Source: Pseudomonas sp. KK4
GTDB taxonomy: Bacteria > Pseudomonadota > Gammaproteobacteria > Pseudomonadales > Pseudomonadaceae
Direction: 5' to 3'
Assembly: GCF_001984065.1 (NCBI RefSeq)
Contig: NZ_LYVP01000004.1
Span: 62,001-126,000 of the forward strand
DNA: 64,000 bases
The position numbers and the translations under genes were made by a program. Positions within the stretch are counted from its first letter, which is position 1, and each line of letters starts with the position of its first letter. Under the pieces are notes generated by a model. It did not search any database, was not told the DNA's origin, and saw nothing but the letters and a program-made list of their open reading frames with translations. Of this stretch, positions 36,479-45,496 are shown in pieces.

Positions 36479-37248
36479 TCGAGTTGTCCACCCCAACCGG
36501 CTCCAACGGTCGTGTAGCGCTGGTCACTGGCGCTGCCCGGGGCATTGGTCTGGGCATTGCGGCCTGGCTGATCAGCGAAGGCTGGCAAGTGGTGCTGACG
36601 GATCTGGACCGGGTACGCGGCTCGAAAGTGGCGAAGGTGCTGGGCGAAAATGCCTGGTTCATCGCCATGGATGTGGCGAACGAAGGCCAGGTGGCGTTGG
36701 GCGTTGCCGAGGTGCTGGGGCAGTTCGGGCGTCTGGATGCGCTGGTGTGCAACGCAGCCGTGGCCGATCCGCACAACATCACACTGGAAAGTCTCGACCT
36801 GGACTACTGGAATCGGGTGCTGGCGGTCAATCTCAGCGGCCCGATGCTGTTGGCCAAGCATTGTGCACCGTACCTGCGCGCCCACAGCGGGGCGATCGTC
36901 AATCTGGCCTCCACCCGTGCCGGGCAGTCGGAACCCGATACCGAGGCCTATGCGGCGAGCAAGGGCGGCCTGTTGGCCCTGACCCACGCGCTGGCTATCA
37001 GCCTGGGGCCGGAAATACGCGTCAATGCCGTCAGCCCCGGCTGGATCGACACCCGTGATCCTGCCGTGCGCCGTGCCGAGCCGTTGACCGATGCCGATCA
37101 CGCCCAGCATCCGGCGGGCAGGGTAGGGACGGTAGAGGACGTGGCAGCAATGGTGGCCTGGTTGCTGTCGAAGAACGCCGGGTTTGTCACGGGCCAGGAA
37201 TTCGTGGTGGACGGCGGCATGACCAAGAAGATGATTTACAGCGAGTAA
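36475..37248 (+). CDS. short-chain dehydrogenase/reductase
   Basis: 257 residues with a Rossmann NAD(P) loop [13 protein letters not shown] at about 17-29, the catalytic tyrosine and lysine in YAASKGG and the C-terminal [15 protein letters not shown] classical SDR whose substrate is not readable. The GTG start overlaps the metZ stop (GTGA), so the two are translationally coupled. The pairing with metZ is, from memory, conserved in Pseudomonas. Confidence 0.9.
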   Translation: MIELSTPTGSNGRVALVTGAARGIGLGIAAWLISEGWQVVLTDLDRVRGSKVAKVLGENAWFIAMDVANEGQVALGVAEVLGQFGRLDALVCNAAVADPHNITLESLDLDYWNRVLAVNLSGPMLLAKHCAPYLRAHSGAIVNLASTRAGQSEPDTEAYAASKGGLLALTHALAISLGPEIRVNAVSPGWIDTRDPAVRRAEPLTDADHAQHPAGRVGTVEDVAAMVAWLLSKNAGFVTGQEFVVDGGMTKKMIYSE

Positions 37249-37410
37249 ATCCGTGCCAGCTCCGGGGCGTCGATAACACGTCGACGTCTTCGCGAAACAG
37301 GCACGCGTTCACAGTGGATCGCGTCAGCGAGCAAGTCGGCGCGCGATAGCGGTGGATGCCGCATCGATTGAAAGATTTTTGTCTTTTTTAGAAAAACTTC
37401 AATCCTGCTA

Positions 37411-37439
37411 TTGACTTAGGTTCGCCACCTGCGTAAATT
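37411..37439 (+). promoter_or_regulatory. sigma-70 promoter of the tRNA-Val/Asp cluster
   Basis: -35 TTGACT at 37411-37416 and -10 TAAATT at 37434-37439, spacer 17, preceded by an AT-rich stretch at 37375-37400. It lies 22 bases before tRNA-Val. Confidence 0.75.
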
Positions 37440-37461
37440 TCGCGGCCTCGGAGATGCAAAC

Positions 37462-37537
37462 GGGTGATTAGCTCAGCTGGGAGAGCGTCTGCCTTACAAG
37501 CAGAATGTCGGCGGTTCGATCCCGTCATCACCCACCA
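37462..37537 (+). tRNA. tRNA-Val (anticodon TAC)
   Basis: A 76-base cloverleaf with encoded CCA. The acceptor stem is GGGTGAT/ATCACCC and the anticodon loop CTTACAA gives TAC, which decodes valine. A GAAA-capped hairpin (TCTTGC/GCAAGA, 37548-37563) separates it from tRNA-Asp and may guide processing. Confidence 0.97.
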
Positions 37538-37590
37538 AATCCGAGAGTCTTGCGAAAGCAAGATGGAAGCTGAAAAGCCTCCACCGACGC

Positions 37591-37667
37591 GCAGCGGTAG
37601 TTCAGTCGGTTAGAATACCGGCCTGTCACGCCGGGGGTCGCGGGTTCGAGTCCCGTCCGCTGCGCCA
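37591..37667 (+). tRNA. tRNA-Asp (anticodon GTC), copy 1
   Basis: A 77-base cloverleaf with CCA. The acceptor stem is GCAGCGG/CCGCTGC and loop CTGTCAC gives anticodon GTC. The sequence is identical to copy 2. Confidence 0.97.
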
Positions 37668-37759
37668 TATTTTACGAATCGGATTCATCCGGTTTGCGAT
37701 TGAAAAGCACCGAAGCTTTCAATCAAACGAGTTACCTGGACGCAAGTCCACAGCGATAC

Positions 37760-37836
37760 GCAGCGGTAGTTCAGTCGGTTAGAATACCGGCCTGTCACGC
37801 CGGGGGTCGCGGGTTCGAGTCCCGTCCGCTGCGCCA
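37760..37836 (+). tRNA. tRNA-Asp (anticodon GTC), copy 2
   Basis: Identical 77-base sequence to copy 1. The 92-base spacer between them contains a perfect 8-bp hairpin, GATTGAAA/TTTCAATC, near 37699-37725. Confidence 0.97.
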
Positions 37837-37910
37837 TATCTGCATCAAGGCCCACTGAACGCCTTGGTGCTACGAAGAAAGCCATCAGCGCTGACTTCGA
37901 GTCGATAGCA

Positions 37911-37940
37911 AAAACCCTGGTCGAAAGACCGGGGTTTTTT
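37911..37940 (+). terminator. rho-independent terminator of the tRNA-Val/Asp cluster
   Basis: Stem AAAACCCTGGT/ACCGGGGTTTT (one mismatch) with a CGAAAG loop and a TTTTTT tail, 75 bases after the last tRNA. A run of ten C follows at 37966-37975. Confidence 0.9.
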
Positions 37941-38170
37941 GTGTCTGCGATTTGGCCCCATGCGACCCCCCCCCCTCAATTTTCCATCCTGTTTATCCCT
38001 TCCTCGGTATGTCGAGCACATCAGTGGTGAGTTGGCACTGGTCATCGACTTGCTGCACTGCAAGACGGTGTAATTTTGATTCTTTAGTCAGTTTTTTGTA
38101 ACTGGTTGTTTGCCGCAACGGCATAAGCCTATAAACTTAACTTATCGGTCAGCTTTGCACTGTCATTCAC

Positions 38171-38196
38171 AGCCCTTCGCAACGTCAGGAAGGGCT
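38171..38196 (+). other. hairpin in the leader of the molybdenum hydroxylase operon
   Basis: Perfect 8-bp stem AGCCCTTC/GAAGGGCT with a 10-base loop, 70 bases before the start of the Mo subunit gene. There is no T-run on either side. A possible promoter -10 (TATAAA at 38130-38135) lies upstream, so the hairpin would be in the 5' leader. The rest of the 38000-38265 gap shows nothing recognisable. Confidence 0.4.
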
Positions 38197-38265
38197 TCTG
38201 CAAGACTCGAGATTTCCAGAACATAACCAAAAGGGCGGCGCCCATGACCGCCCAGAGGATGATCC

Positions 38266-41097
38266 ATGTCCAACCGTGATATATCCCGGCGCTCGTTCCT
38301 TCAGGGCGGGCTCGTAGCGGGTGTGAGCGTGACGCTGACACCGTTGAGCAATCAGGCGCTGGCAGCCTTGATGGAAAACAGCGTGACCGTGCCGTCCGAG
38401 CAATGGCTTGGCAATAACGGTAAGGCACGTTCGCGTAACGACGCCTTGTCCAAGGTCTGCGGCAGCAAGGTCTTTGCCCGCGACATCCGCGCCAAGGACA
38501 TGCCGGGCTGGCCGCAGCAGCAAGGCCACGCCATGCTGCTCAAAACCATCAAGGCCGACCGCATCTACGACGGTTATGACCTGTCGTGGCTCGGCGCCGA
38601 GTTGCAGCCCGACCGCATCGTCACCGCCGACGATCTGATCAAGGATGGCATCGTCTTCCCGGAAGAGCACGCGCCCGATCCATTGTTGCCCGCCGGCAAG
38701 GTGCCGATGTTTATCGGTCACCCGGTGGCGATCCTGATCTGGAACGACTTCGAGCGCTTCCGCCAGGCCAAGGCCAAACTCAAGTTCAACGACAAAGCGA
38801 TTCGTTACGGTGCACAGGTACCGTTCTACGAAGGCGATCCCTATGGCAGCTTCCGCTATGTTCGGGTTGGCGGAGCGACCTCGGCGGACGAAGACGAGTT
38901 CGCCAGCCTCAAGGATTCGATCCTGTTCCCGATGCTTCGCAACCGCCGCCCGGTGTGGAACTCGCAGCCGAACCTGCACGGCAACCTGACCGAGCGCGGG
39001 TTGTTCTACGCCGAGCGCATGAAGCAGCAGATCGACACGCCGCCGGACAACTGGCTGGTGTTCGACGAGCGCTACAAAACCCCGTCGATCGAGCCCGCCG
39101 CGATGGAGCCGGACAACGGCAATGGCTGGTATGACCCGGCGACCAAGACCTTGCATTTTGTGGTTGCAACCCAGTGCCCGCTGGAAACCGCGACCGAGAC
39201 CGCGAAGATGATCGCGCCGTCGCGTTTCGGCCTGGCCAATCTCAACATGCACCCCGGTTACACCGTGGGTTACGGCTCCAAAGATCACAACATTTTCGTC
39301 TACTACGCAGCCCTCGCGGCGCTGTACGGCGCGGGTGTGCCGGTACGCCTGGCCAACGACCGCTACGAGCAGTTCCAAAGCGGCATCAAGCGCCATCCGT
39401 TCGACATCCGCTATCAACTGGCGGTCGACAAGACCGATCACAGCTTCAAGATTTTCCGCGCCGAGATGAGCGTCGACGGTGGCGGTCGCGTCAACTACAG
39501 CCCTTCGGTAGCGGCGGTGGGTGCCACGGCGGCGCAGTCGATCTACTACATGCCGCAGAACGATTTGCAGGTCACCGCCTATCATTCTCGCGCCGTCGAA
39601 GCAGGGTCTATGCGCGGTTACGGCACCCTGCAGAGCATGGCGTCGACCGAGATGATGGTCGATGAAGTCGCTGGTCGCCTGGGCATCGATGCCATTGAAC
39701 TGCGTCGCAAAAACGCTTTGCGTTCGGGCATGAAAAACACCCAGGGCGCGGTGCCGGCAGGTGCCTTGCGCCTGCACGAGATTCTCGACAAGGCCGCTGA
39801 ACACGAAGTCTGGAAAAAGCGGGATGTGATCAAGATGCAACGCGAAGCGGCCGACCCGGACAACTGGTACGGGGTGGGTTTCGCCATCTGCCAGAAAGAC
39901 TTCGGCACCGGTTCCGAAGCGCCAATGGCCAGCGTTGAATTCACCGCTGAGGGGCGCATCAGCCTGCGTCACATCGGCATCGAAATCGGCACCGGCATGT
40001 CCACGTCCCAGGCGATGGTGGTGGCTGATTTCCTCGGCAACCCGGCGCACGATGTGAAGACCGGCGAAACCGACTGGAAAGAGATGCAGCTGATCACCGG
40101 CGGCAACCCTTACATCATGAGCCAGGCCGAGCAGGACGGCTTGCTACGCAACCCGCGCTGGGTCGGCAAGATCGCCTCGGCGTCGTCGGCGACCAACTCC
40201 GCCTACTACTTCAGCCACGCTACCCGTGAAGCGGCGCGCGTGCTGTTCAACCACGGACTGTGGCCGGCGGCGCTGGAAATCTGGCGGCAAGGCCCTTATG
40301 GCGGCCAGGCCAACCCTTACGTGGTGCGCCGCGAAGACGCCCATTGGGTCGACGGCAAACTCACCGCCAATGGCATGGAACCGCTGCCATTTGCAGTGCT
40401 GGCCAAGCGCGCGCATGAGCGTGGGCTGGTCACCGGTGCCACGGTGCATGGTTTCAACCGCTGGAGCTGGGCCGAGGCCGAATACAGCATCGATGGCGTG
40501 CGCGAGCGGTTGCCTCTCGATGGCCTGGCGGTGAAGTACGGCGACGGTGCGCCGAAGGCCAAGCAGGCGCAGATGACCAGCGGCGGTTTCCATCTGCTGG
40601 ACCGGCAGAACATCGCCTACCCACCCACCCAGTTGAACAACGCGGCGGTGACTTACTACAGCCCGGTGGCAACGCTGGTGGAACTGAAAGTGAACAAGGG
40701 GTCGGGCGAGGTGCAGGTGCTCAACCATCACTCGTGGGTCGAGTGCGGTCGGGTGCTGGTGCCGGAACTGGTCAAGGGCCAGATCGAAGGCGGCACGGCC
40801 ATGGGCATCGGCCATGCGCTGATGGAAGAGATGCCGCTGTACGAAGGCGGGCCGGGGGAGGGCGACTGGAACTTCAACCGCTATCGCCTGCCGATGGCGC
40901 GCCACGTTGCGGTGTGGAAACAGACGGCGGAGATTCTGCCGCCGCTGTCGCCGAGCGACCCATCCAAGGGCATCGCCGAGGTGGTGATGATCCCGGTGGT
41001 CGGTGCCATCGGCAACGCCGTGGCCCACGCCATCGGTAAACGTGTCCGCGACCTGCCTATCACTTCTGCACGCATCAAGGAGGCCCTCAATGGCTAA
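38266..41097 (+). CDS. molybdopterin-binding subunit of a periplasmic aldehyde/xanthine-oxidase-family enzyme
   Basis: 943 residues. A twin-arginine signal (SRRSFLQGG, residues 8-16, then a hydrophobic stretch to about 35) exports the folded enzyme. The body matches the large Mo-cofactor subunit of the isoquinoline-1-oxidoreductase/aldehyde oxidoreductase group. The expected catalytic glutamate appears in GIAEVVMIPVV near the C-terminus, followed by GNAVAHAIGKRVRDLP. It works with the iron-sulfur and cytochrome subunits downstream; the 2Fe-2S gene overlaps it by 8 bases. The physiological substrate is unknown (an aldehyde or N-heterocycle is likely). Confidence 0.92.
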   Translation: MSNRDISRRSFLQGGLVAGVSVTLTPLSNQALAALMENSVTVPSEQWLGNNGKARSRNDALSKVCGSKVFARDIRAKDMPGWPQQQGHAMLLKTIKADRIYDGYDLSWLGAELQPDRIVTADDLIKDGIVFPEEHAPDPLLPAGKVPMFIGHPVAILIWNDFERFRQAKAKLKFNDKAIRYGAQVPFYEGDPYGSFRYVRVGGATSADEDEFASLKDSILFPMLRNRRPVWNSQPNLHGNLTERGLFYAERMKQQIDTPPDNWLVFDERYKTPSIEPAAMEPDNGNGWYDPATKTLHFVVATQCPLETATETAKMIAPSRFGLANLNMHPGYTVGYGSKDHNIFVYYAALAALYGAGVPVRLANDRYEQFQSGIKRHPFDIRYQLAVDKTDHSFKIFRAEMSVDGGGRVNYSPSVAAVGATAAQSIYYMPQNDLQVTAYHSRAVEAGSMRGYGTLQSMASTEMMVDEVAGRLGIDAIELRRKNALRSGMKNTQGAVPAGALRLHEILDKAAEHEVWKKRDVIKMQREAADPDNWYGVGFAICQKDFGTGSEAPMASVEFTAEGRISLRHIGIEIGTGMSTSQAMVVADFLGNPAHDVKTGETDWKEMQLITGGNPYIMSQAEQDGLLRNPRWVGKIASASSATNSAYYFSHATREAARVLFNHGLWPAALEIWRQGPYGGQANPYVVRREDAHWVDGKLTANGMEPLPFAVLAKRAHERGLVTGATVHGFNRWSWAEAEYSIDGVRERLPLDGLAVKYGDGAPKAKQAQMTSGGFHLLDRQNIAYPPTQLNNAAVTYYSPVATLVELKVNKGSGEVQVLNHHSWVECGRVLVPELVKGQIEGGTAMGIGHALMEEMPLYEGGPGEGDWNFNRYRLPMARHVAVWKQTAEILPPLSPSDPSKGIAEVVMIPVVGAIGNAVAHAIGKRVRDLPITSARIKEALNG

Positions 41098-41629
41098 CCG
41101 TCCGCTTCAACTGACCCTCAACGGTCAATCCGTCGGCCCGGTGGACATCCCTGATGACCTGCCGATGATCGACTACCTGCACGAATACAAGAACCTCACG
41201 GGTTCGCGCCTGGGCTGCGGCCAGGGTATCTGCCACGCCTGTGTGGTGATCGTCGACAACCCGGACGGCACCAGCGAGGAAGTGCGCACCTGCATCACCG
41301 GCGCGCATTACTTCGAAGGCAAGAACGTACGGACCATCGAAGGCCACGCCAAACGTGATGAAGAAGGCAAGGTCACCGAACTGAACCCGATCCAGCAGCG
41401 CTTCGTTGACGAGTTCGCTTTCCAGTGCAGCTACTGCGCACCGGGCTTCGTCAATGCCGCGACCGTGCTGGTGGAAAAACTGCAGCGCCAGCCGATCGCC
41501 AAAAGCCAGTTGGAAGCCGTCATCGAAGACAGCCTCGGCCACCATATCTGCCGTTGCACCGGGTACGTGCGTTATTACAACGCGACACGCAACGTGCTGA
41601 CCGATCTCGGCCTGGTCAAGGAGGGCTAA
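41090..41629 (+). CDS. 2Fe-2S subunit of the molybdenum hydroxylase
   Basis: 179 residues. An N-terminal plant-ferredoxin-type cluster with CGQGICHACV and a later Cys in VRTCIT, then a helical domain with the second cluster CSYC and CRC. It passes electrons from the Mo centre toward the cytochrome. It has no signal peptide and is probably exported as a complex by the twin-arginine signal of the partner. GGAGG precedes the ATG, inside the end of the Mo gene. The cytochrome c gene begins 2 bases after its stop. Confidence 0.93.
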   Translation: MANRPLQLTLNGQSVGPVDIPDDLPMIDYLHEYKNLTGSRLGCGQGICHACVVIVDNPDGTSEEVRTCITGAHYFEGKNVRTIEGHAKRDEEGKVTELNPIQQRFVDEFAFQCSYCAPGFVNAATVLVEKLQRQPIAKSQLEAVIEDSLGHHICRCTGYVRYYNATRNVLTDLGLVKEG

Positions 41630-41631
41630 GC

Positions 41632-42867
41632 ATGAAGCATTTACTGAGCTGCCTGACCCTGGCGGTTGGCCTGGCTGCGCCTGTGTTGCTGGCGCAGGCG
41701 GATGATCAAGTGGTGCGCGGGGCATACCTGGCACGCGCCGCTGACTGCATGGCCTGCCACACCGCGTCGGGTGGCGCCCCCTTCGCGGGCGGTCTGCCGA
41801 TCGTCTCGCCGTTCGGCACCATCTATGGGACCAACATCACCCCGAGCAAAGCGCACGGCATCGGCTTGTACAGCGATGACGAATTCTTCGCCGCGTTGAC
41901 CGAGGGCAAGCGCCGCGATGGCGCCAACCTGTACCCGGCGATGCCCTACACCTCGTATCACCTGATGCCGCGCGAAGACTCCGACGCGATTCATGCCTAT
42001 TTGAAAACCGTCGAGCCGATCGAGCGCGCCGCCCCGGTGACCCGCCTGAGCTTCCCGTTCAACGTGCGCCTGGGCCTGATGGGCTGGAACATGATGTATG
42101 GCAAGGACGTGAAGCTGGCACCGACCGAGGGCAAAAGCGAAGCCTTCACCCGTGGCCAGTACATGGTCGAGGTGCTCGGCCACTGCGGTGAATGCCACAC
42201 ACCACGCGGCCTGCCGGGGGCGATGCAGCAGGACAAGCGCCTGACCGGCGGCCTGCTCAATGGGTATCTGGCGCCGAGTCTGCTAGCCACTGACCTGGCG
42301 GCGCGCGGCTGGAATCATCAGGATCTGAGCGCGTTCCTCAAGCATGGCATGAGCGCCCAAGGCACCATGTTCAACGAGATGTTCCCGGTGTTCCACAACA
42401 GCACCCAGGGCCTGAACGATGCGGACCTGACGGCGATGGCGACCTTCCTGCTGGGTGATCAGCCACCGGCGGCGAAATTACTGACCGATGTGCCGCTGGA
42501 CAAACTCAGCGCCAGTGCCCAGCGCGGCCGTCAGGAATATTTGAACGTCTGCGCCGGATGCCACGCAGCCGATGGCGAAGGCAAACCGCACATCGCTGTG
42601 GCCATGCGCGGCAATACCACCCTGCGCCTGGAAGATCCGCGCAACCTGGTGCGGGTGATCGACGACGGTATCGGCGAGCAGAAGTTTGCCGGTTTCGAAC
42701 ACATGCAGCCGATGCCGGGGTTCGCCGAGAAGCTCAGCCACGAGCAATTGACGGACCTGCTGAACTACCTGCGTCAAGGGTGGGGCGGTCAGCCGGGTGA
42801 TTTGGCGGTCAACGACGTGCAGAAGCTGCGGGCCGATGCGCCGCCGCTCGAGCACAAGGCGCACTGA
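41632..42867 (+). CDS. triheme cytochrome c, electron acceptor of the molybdenum hydroxylase
   Basis: 411 residues with a Sec signal peptide (1-22, ending LLAQA) and three heme-binding CXXCH motifs, in CMACHT, CGECHT and CAGCHA, each starting a cytochrome c domain. It resembles the membrane-associated cytochrome subunits of alcohol/aldehyde dehydrogenases, so electrons from the periplasmic hydroxylase probably go on to quinone or oxidase. GGAGGGC lies upstream of the ATG. Confidence 0.93.
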   Translation: MKHLLSCLTLAVGLAAPVLLAQADDQVVRGAYLARAADCMACHTASGGAPFAGGLPIVSPFGTIYGTNITPSKAHGIGLYSDDEFFAALTEGKRRDGANLYPAMPYTSYHLMPREDSDAIHAYLKTVEPIERAAPVTRLSFPFNVRLGLMGWNMMYGKDVKLAPTEGKSEAFTRGQYMVEVLGHCGECHTPRGLPGAMQQDKRLTGGLLNGYLAPSLLATDLAARGWNHQDLSAFLKHGMSAQGTMFNEMFPVFHNSTQGLNDADLTAMATFLLGDQPPAAKLLTDVPLDKLSASAQRGRQEYLNVCAGCHAADGEGKPHIAVAMRGNTTLRLEDPRNLVRVIDDGIGEQKFAGFEHMQPMPGFAEKLSHEQLTDLLNYLRQGWGGQPGDLAVNDVQKLRADAPPLEHKAH

Positions 42868-42868
42868 C

Positions 42869-43840
42869 GTGCAGCATCTGGATCTGCAAGTGGTGCGCCG
42901 GGCGTTGGCGTGGTCGGTGGCGGGGCAGCGTGTCTGGTTATGCACGGTGCTTGCGACTTACGGCTCGGCGCCGCGGGCACCGGGTTCGTTGCTGGCGGTG
43001 AGCGCCGACGGGCAATGGATCGGCTCGCTGTCCGGCGGCTGCGTCGAGGAAGATTTCCTCGAGCGCGTCGCCGAAGGGGCGTTCGAGCAGGCGGTCAGCG
43101 TGGTGCGCTACGGCGAAGGCGATGACCCGCGCTCAAGGGTCAGCTTGCCCTGCGGCGGTGTGCTGGACGTGCTGGTCGAGAGGCTTGAGGCTGATTGCGA
43201 CGTACAGGGGCATTTGCGTGAGTTGGAGTCGGCGCTGTTGGGCCGGCGCCGGTTGATTCGTGAAGTGGACCTGGCCAGCGGCGCACGCAGCCTGTTCGAC
43301 GATCGCGAGCAGGGCGTGCGGGTCGAGCGCGAGATCGACCGGGTTCGACTGCGCATCGGCGCGGCCCAGCGTCTGTTGCTCGCCGGCTATTCCAGTGTCG
43401 CGCAGGCCTGCGCGGAGTTCGCCGTGGGCCTGGGGTTCGAGGTGATTCTGTGCGATCCGCGAGACGACGTGCTGCAAGGCGTAGTGCTGGATGACGTGGA
43501 GATTCGCCGCCAGCTACCGTCAGTGTTCATCGCTGACGGCGGCTGCCACCGCGACACTGCGGTGGTCGCCCTGACCCACGACCCGCGCATCGACGACCTG
43601 GCGATGATGGAGGCGGTGCGCACCGAGGCGTTCTATATCGGCGTGATGGGGTCTGTGCAAACCTCGCACAAAAGGTTCGAGCGTTTGCGCAGGATTGGTG
43701 GTTTGGGGGATGCGCAATTGGCGCGGATCCACGCGCCCATTGGTTTGAACCTGGGCAGCAAGACACCGGCAGAAATCGCCCTGGCGGTGCTGGCCGATAT
43801 CCTGCGGATTCGCAGTGGCATTGCACGGGATCGGCTCTGA
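42869..43840 (+). CDS. XdhC/CoxI-family molybdenum cofactor maturation protein
   Basis: 323 residues. The N-terminal XdhC/CoxI domain has LATYGSAPRAPGSLLAV and GSLSGGCVEEDFLER, and the C-terminal XdhC Rossmann domain has LLLAGYSSVAQ and the DPR-type HDPRIDDLAMMEA. Such proteins bind Mo cofactor and insert its sulfurated form into xanthine-oxidase-family enzymes. The GTG start is 1 base after the cytochrome stop; upstream in-frame codons lie inside the cytochrome gene. It is the last gene of the operon and is followed by a strong hairpin at 43852. Confidence 0.9.
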   Translation: MQHLDLQVVRRALAWSVAGQRVWLCTVLATYGSAPRAPGSLLAVSADGQWIGSLSGGCVEEDFLERVAEGAFEQAVSVVRYGEGDDPRSRVSLPCGGVLDVLVERLEADCDVQGHLRELESALLGRRRLIREVDLASGARSLFDDREQGVRVEREIDRVRLRIGAAQRLLLAGYSSVAQACAEFAVGLGFEVILCDPRDDVLQGVVLDDVEIRRQLPSVFIADGGCHRDTAVVALTHDPRIDDLAMMEAVRTEAFYIGVMGSVQTSHKRFERLRRIGGLGDAQLARIHAPIGLNLGSKTPAEIALAVLADILRIRSGIARDRL

Positions 43841-43851
43841 TGCAATTCCAT

Positions 43852-43878
43852 CGTGGGAGCGGGCAGGCCGCTCCCACG
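43852..43878. terminator. perfect GC-rich hairpin between the Mo operon and the PuuB-like gene
   Basis: Perfect 11-bp stem CGTGGGAGCGG/CCGCTCCCACG with loop gcagg, no T-run. The sequence GTGGGAGCGG matches the inner part of the REPINs at 24134 and 28245, so it is a solo REP-derived palindrome sitting between two converging genes. Confidence 0.6.
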
Positions 43879-43889
43879 GGGTACGCTGC

Positions 43890-45173
43890 TCAGTACCCGA
43901 ATTTGTCCCGCAATCCATAGTACCAGGCGCCCAACGCCGCAAACGGTGTGCGCAGGAGTTGGCCGCCAGGGAAGGGGTAGTGGGGCAAGTCGGCGAACGC
44001 GTCGAAACGCTCGGCCTGGCCACGCAACGCTTCAGCCAGGACCTTGCCCGCCAGGTGCGTGTAGGTCACGCCGTGGCCGCTGCAGCCCTGAGAGTAATAG
44101 ATGTTGTCGCCCAGTCGCCCGACTTGCGGCAGACGCGACAGGGTCAGCAGGAAATTGCCCGTCCACGCGTAGTCGATCTTCACGTCCTTGAGCTGCGGGA
44201 ACGCCTTGAGCATCTTCGGTCGGATAATCGCTTCGATGTTCGCCGGATCCCGCGCGCCATACACCACGCCACCACCGAAAATCAGACGCTTGTCGCTGGT
44301 GAGGCGGTAGTAGTCCAGCAGGTAATTGCAGTCCTCGACGCAGTAATCCTGAGGCAACAGGCTTTTCGCCAGCGCATCGCCCAGCGGTTCGGTGGTAATG
44401 ACCTGCGTGCCGCATGGCATCGACTTGGCGGCCAGTTCTGGCACTAGATTGCCCAGGTAGGCGTTGCCGGCGACGATGATGAATTTGGCCCGAACCTTAC
44501 CTTTGGGGGTATGAACCACCGGGTTGGCGCCGCGCTCGATGCGCACTGCGGGCGATTGCTCATAGATTGTGCCGCCCAGCGACTCCACCACTGCCGCTTC
44601 GCCCAAGGCCAGATTGAGCGGGTGAATATGGCCGCCGCTCATGTCGAGCATGCCGCCGACGTATTGATCGCAGGCCACCACTTCGCGGATGCGCTTCTTG
44701 TCCAGCAACTCCAACTGAGTATGACCGAAACGCTCCCACAGGCGCTTCTGCGATTCCAGATGGCCCATCTGCTTGGCTGTGATGGCGGCGAATACACCAC
44801 CGTCCTTCAAATCGCACTGGATGTTGTACTTGGCGACGCGCTCACGAATGATCCGCCCGCCCTCGAACGCCATCTGCCCCAGCAACTGCGCCTGTTTGGG
44901 CCCGACGCTGCGCTCGATCACATCGATATCGCGGCTATAACTGTTGACGATCTGCCCGCCATTGCGTCCTGAGGCACCGAAGCCTACTTTTGCGGCTTCC
45001 AGCACCGTGACCTTGAAACCGTTTTCCAGCAAAAACAGGGCAGAGGACAGGCCGGTGTAACCGGCGCCGATTACACAGACATCAGTCTCAACGTCATCCT
45101 GCAAAGCCGGGCGTGGTGGAACCGCATTGGCCGATGCGGCGTAGTAGGACTCTGGGTAAGGGGTGTGCGCCAT
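43890..45173 (-). CDS. FAD-dependent amine oxidoreductase, PuuB/OrdL-like
   Basis: 427 residues of the DAO superfamily. The FAD loop VCVIGAGYTGLSSALFLLE is at about 32-50, GFGASGRNGGQI matches the gamma-glutamylputrescine oxidase group, and the C-terminal YYSQGCSGHGVTYTHLAGK closes the FAD site. The likely reaction is oxidative deamination of gamma-glutamylputrescine or a related amine. No other puu gene is nearby, so the substrate is uncertain. GAGG precedes the ATG. Confidence 0.88.
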   Translation of the reverse strand: MAHTPYPESYYAASANAVPPRPALQDDVETDVCVIGAGYTGLSSALFLLENGFKVTVLEAAKVGFGASGRNGGQIVNSYSRDIDVIERSVGPKQAQLLGQMAFEGGRIIRERVAKYNIQCDLKDGGVFAAITAKQMGHLESQKRLWERFGHTQLELLDKKRIREVVACDQYVGGMLDMSGGHIHPLNLALGEAAVVESLGGTIYEQSPAVRIERGANPVVHTPKGKVRAKFIIVAGNAYLGNLVPELAAKSMPCGTQVITTEPLGDALAKSLLPQDYCVEDCNYLLDYYRLTSDKRLIFGGGVVYGARDPANIEAIIRPKMLKAFPQLKDVKIDYAWTGNFLLTLSRLPQVGRLGDNIYYSQGCSGHGVTYTHLAGKVLAEALRGQAERFDAFADLPHYPFPGGQLLRTPFAALGAWYYGLRDKFGY

Positions 45174-45315
45174 CCTGCTGCCTCTGTTTAATATATTTTA
45201 CGAGTGCGCCGATCCTACCCGAGTTGAAAAACCACCGCCAGCTACCGGAAAATCTTCTTTGCAGCCGCGAAATTAAATATTTTGCATATTCATAGGGTTA
45301 GCGTGAAAAAAGGTG

Positions 45316-45343
45316 TTGACACCCCTACGCAATTCCGTAGAAT
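45316..45343 (+). promoter_or_regulatory. sigma-70 promoter of tRNA-Val(GAC)
   Basis: Perfect -35 TTGACA at 45316-45321, 16-base spacer, -10 TAGAAT at 45338-45343, then a GC-rich discriminator. It lies 13 bases before the tRNA. Confidence 0.85.
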
Positions 45344-45356
45344 GCCGCCTCACAGC

Positions 45357-45433
45357 AGGCACGTAGCTCAGTTGGTTAGAGCACCACCTTGACATGGTGG
45401 GGGTCGTTGGTTCGAGTCCAATCGCGCCTACCA
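45357..45433 (+). tRNA. tRNA-Val (anticodon GAC)
   Basis: A 77-base cloverleaf with CCA. The anticodon stem CCACC/GGTGG and loop TTGACAT give GAC. The acceptor stem AGGCACG/CGCGCCT has an A-C mismatch at position 5:68, where a G would pair. All other stems pair fully. Confidence 0.95.
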
Positions 45434-45462
45434 AACAAAATCCGCTCTGCTGGGCGGTCTGG

Positions 45463-45496
45463 AAGGGCTCACCGAAAGGTGAGCCCTTTTTTGTTG
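45463..45496 (+). terminator. rho-independent terminator of tRNA-Val(GAC)
   Basis: Stem AAGGGCTCACC/GGTGAGCCCTT with loop GAAA and a T6 tail, 30 bases after the tRNA. Confidence 0.92.

Noticed and set aside
37966-37975. Run of ten C as a phase-variation tract
   Set aside because: It lies outside any gene and not between a -35 and -10, so switching has nothing to act on. It may also be a sequencing-length error.
38033-38053. TGGCAC and TTGC upstream of the molybdenum hydroxylase operon, like a sigma-54 promoter
   Set aside because: The gap between the two elements is 11 bases rather than the required 5 and there is no activator gene nearby.
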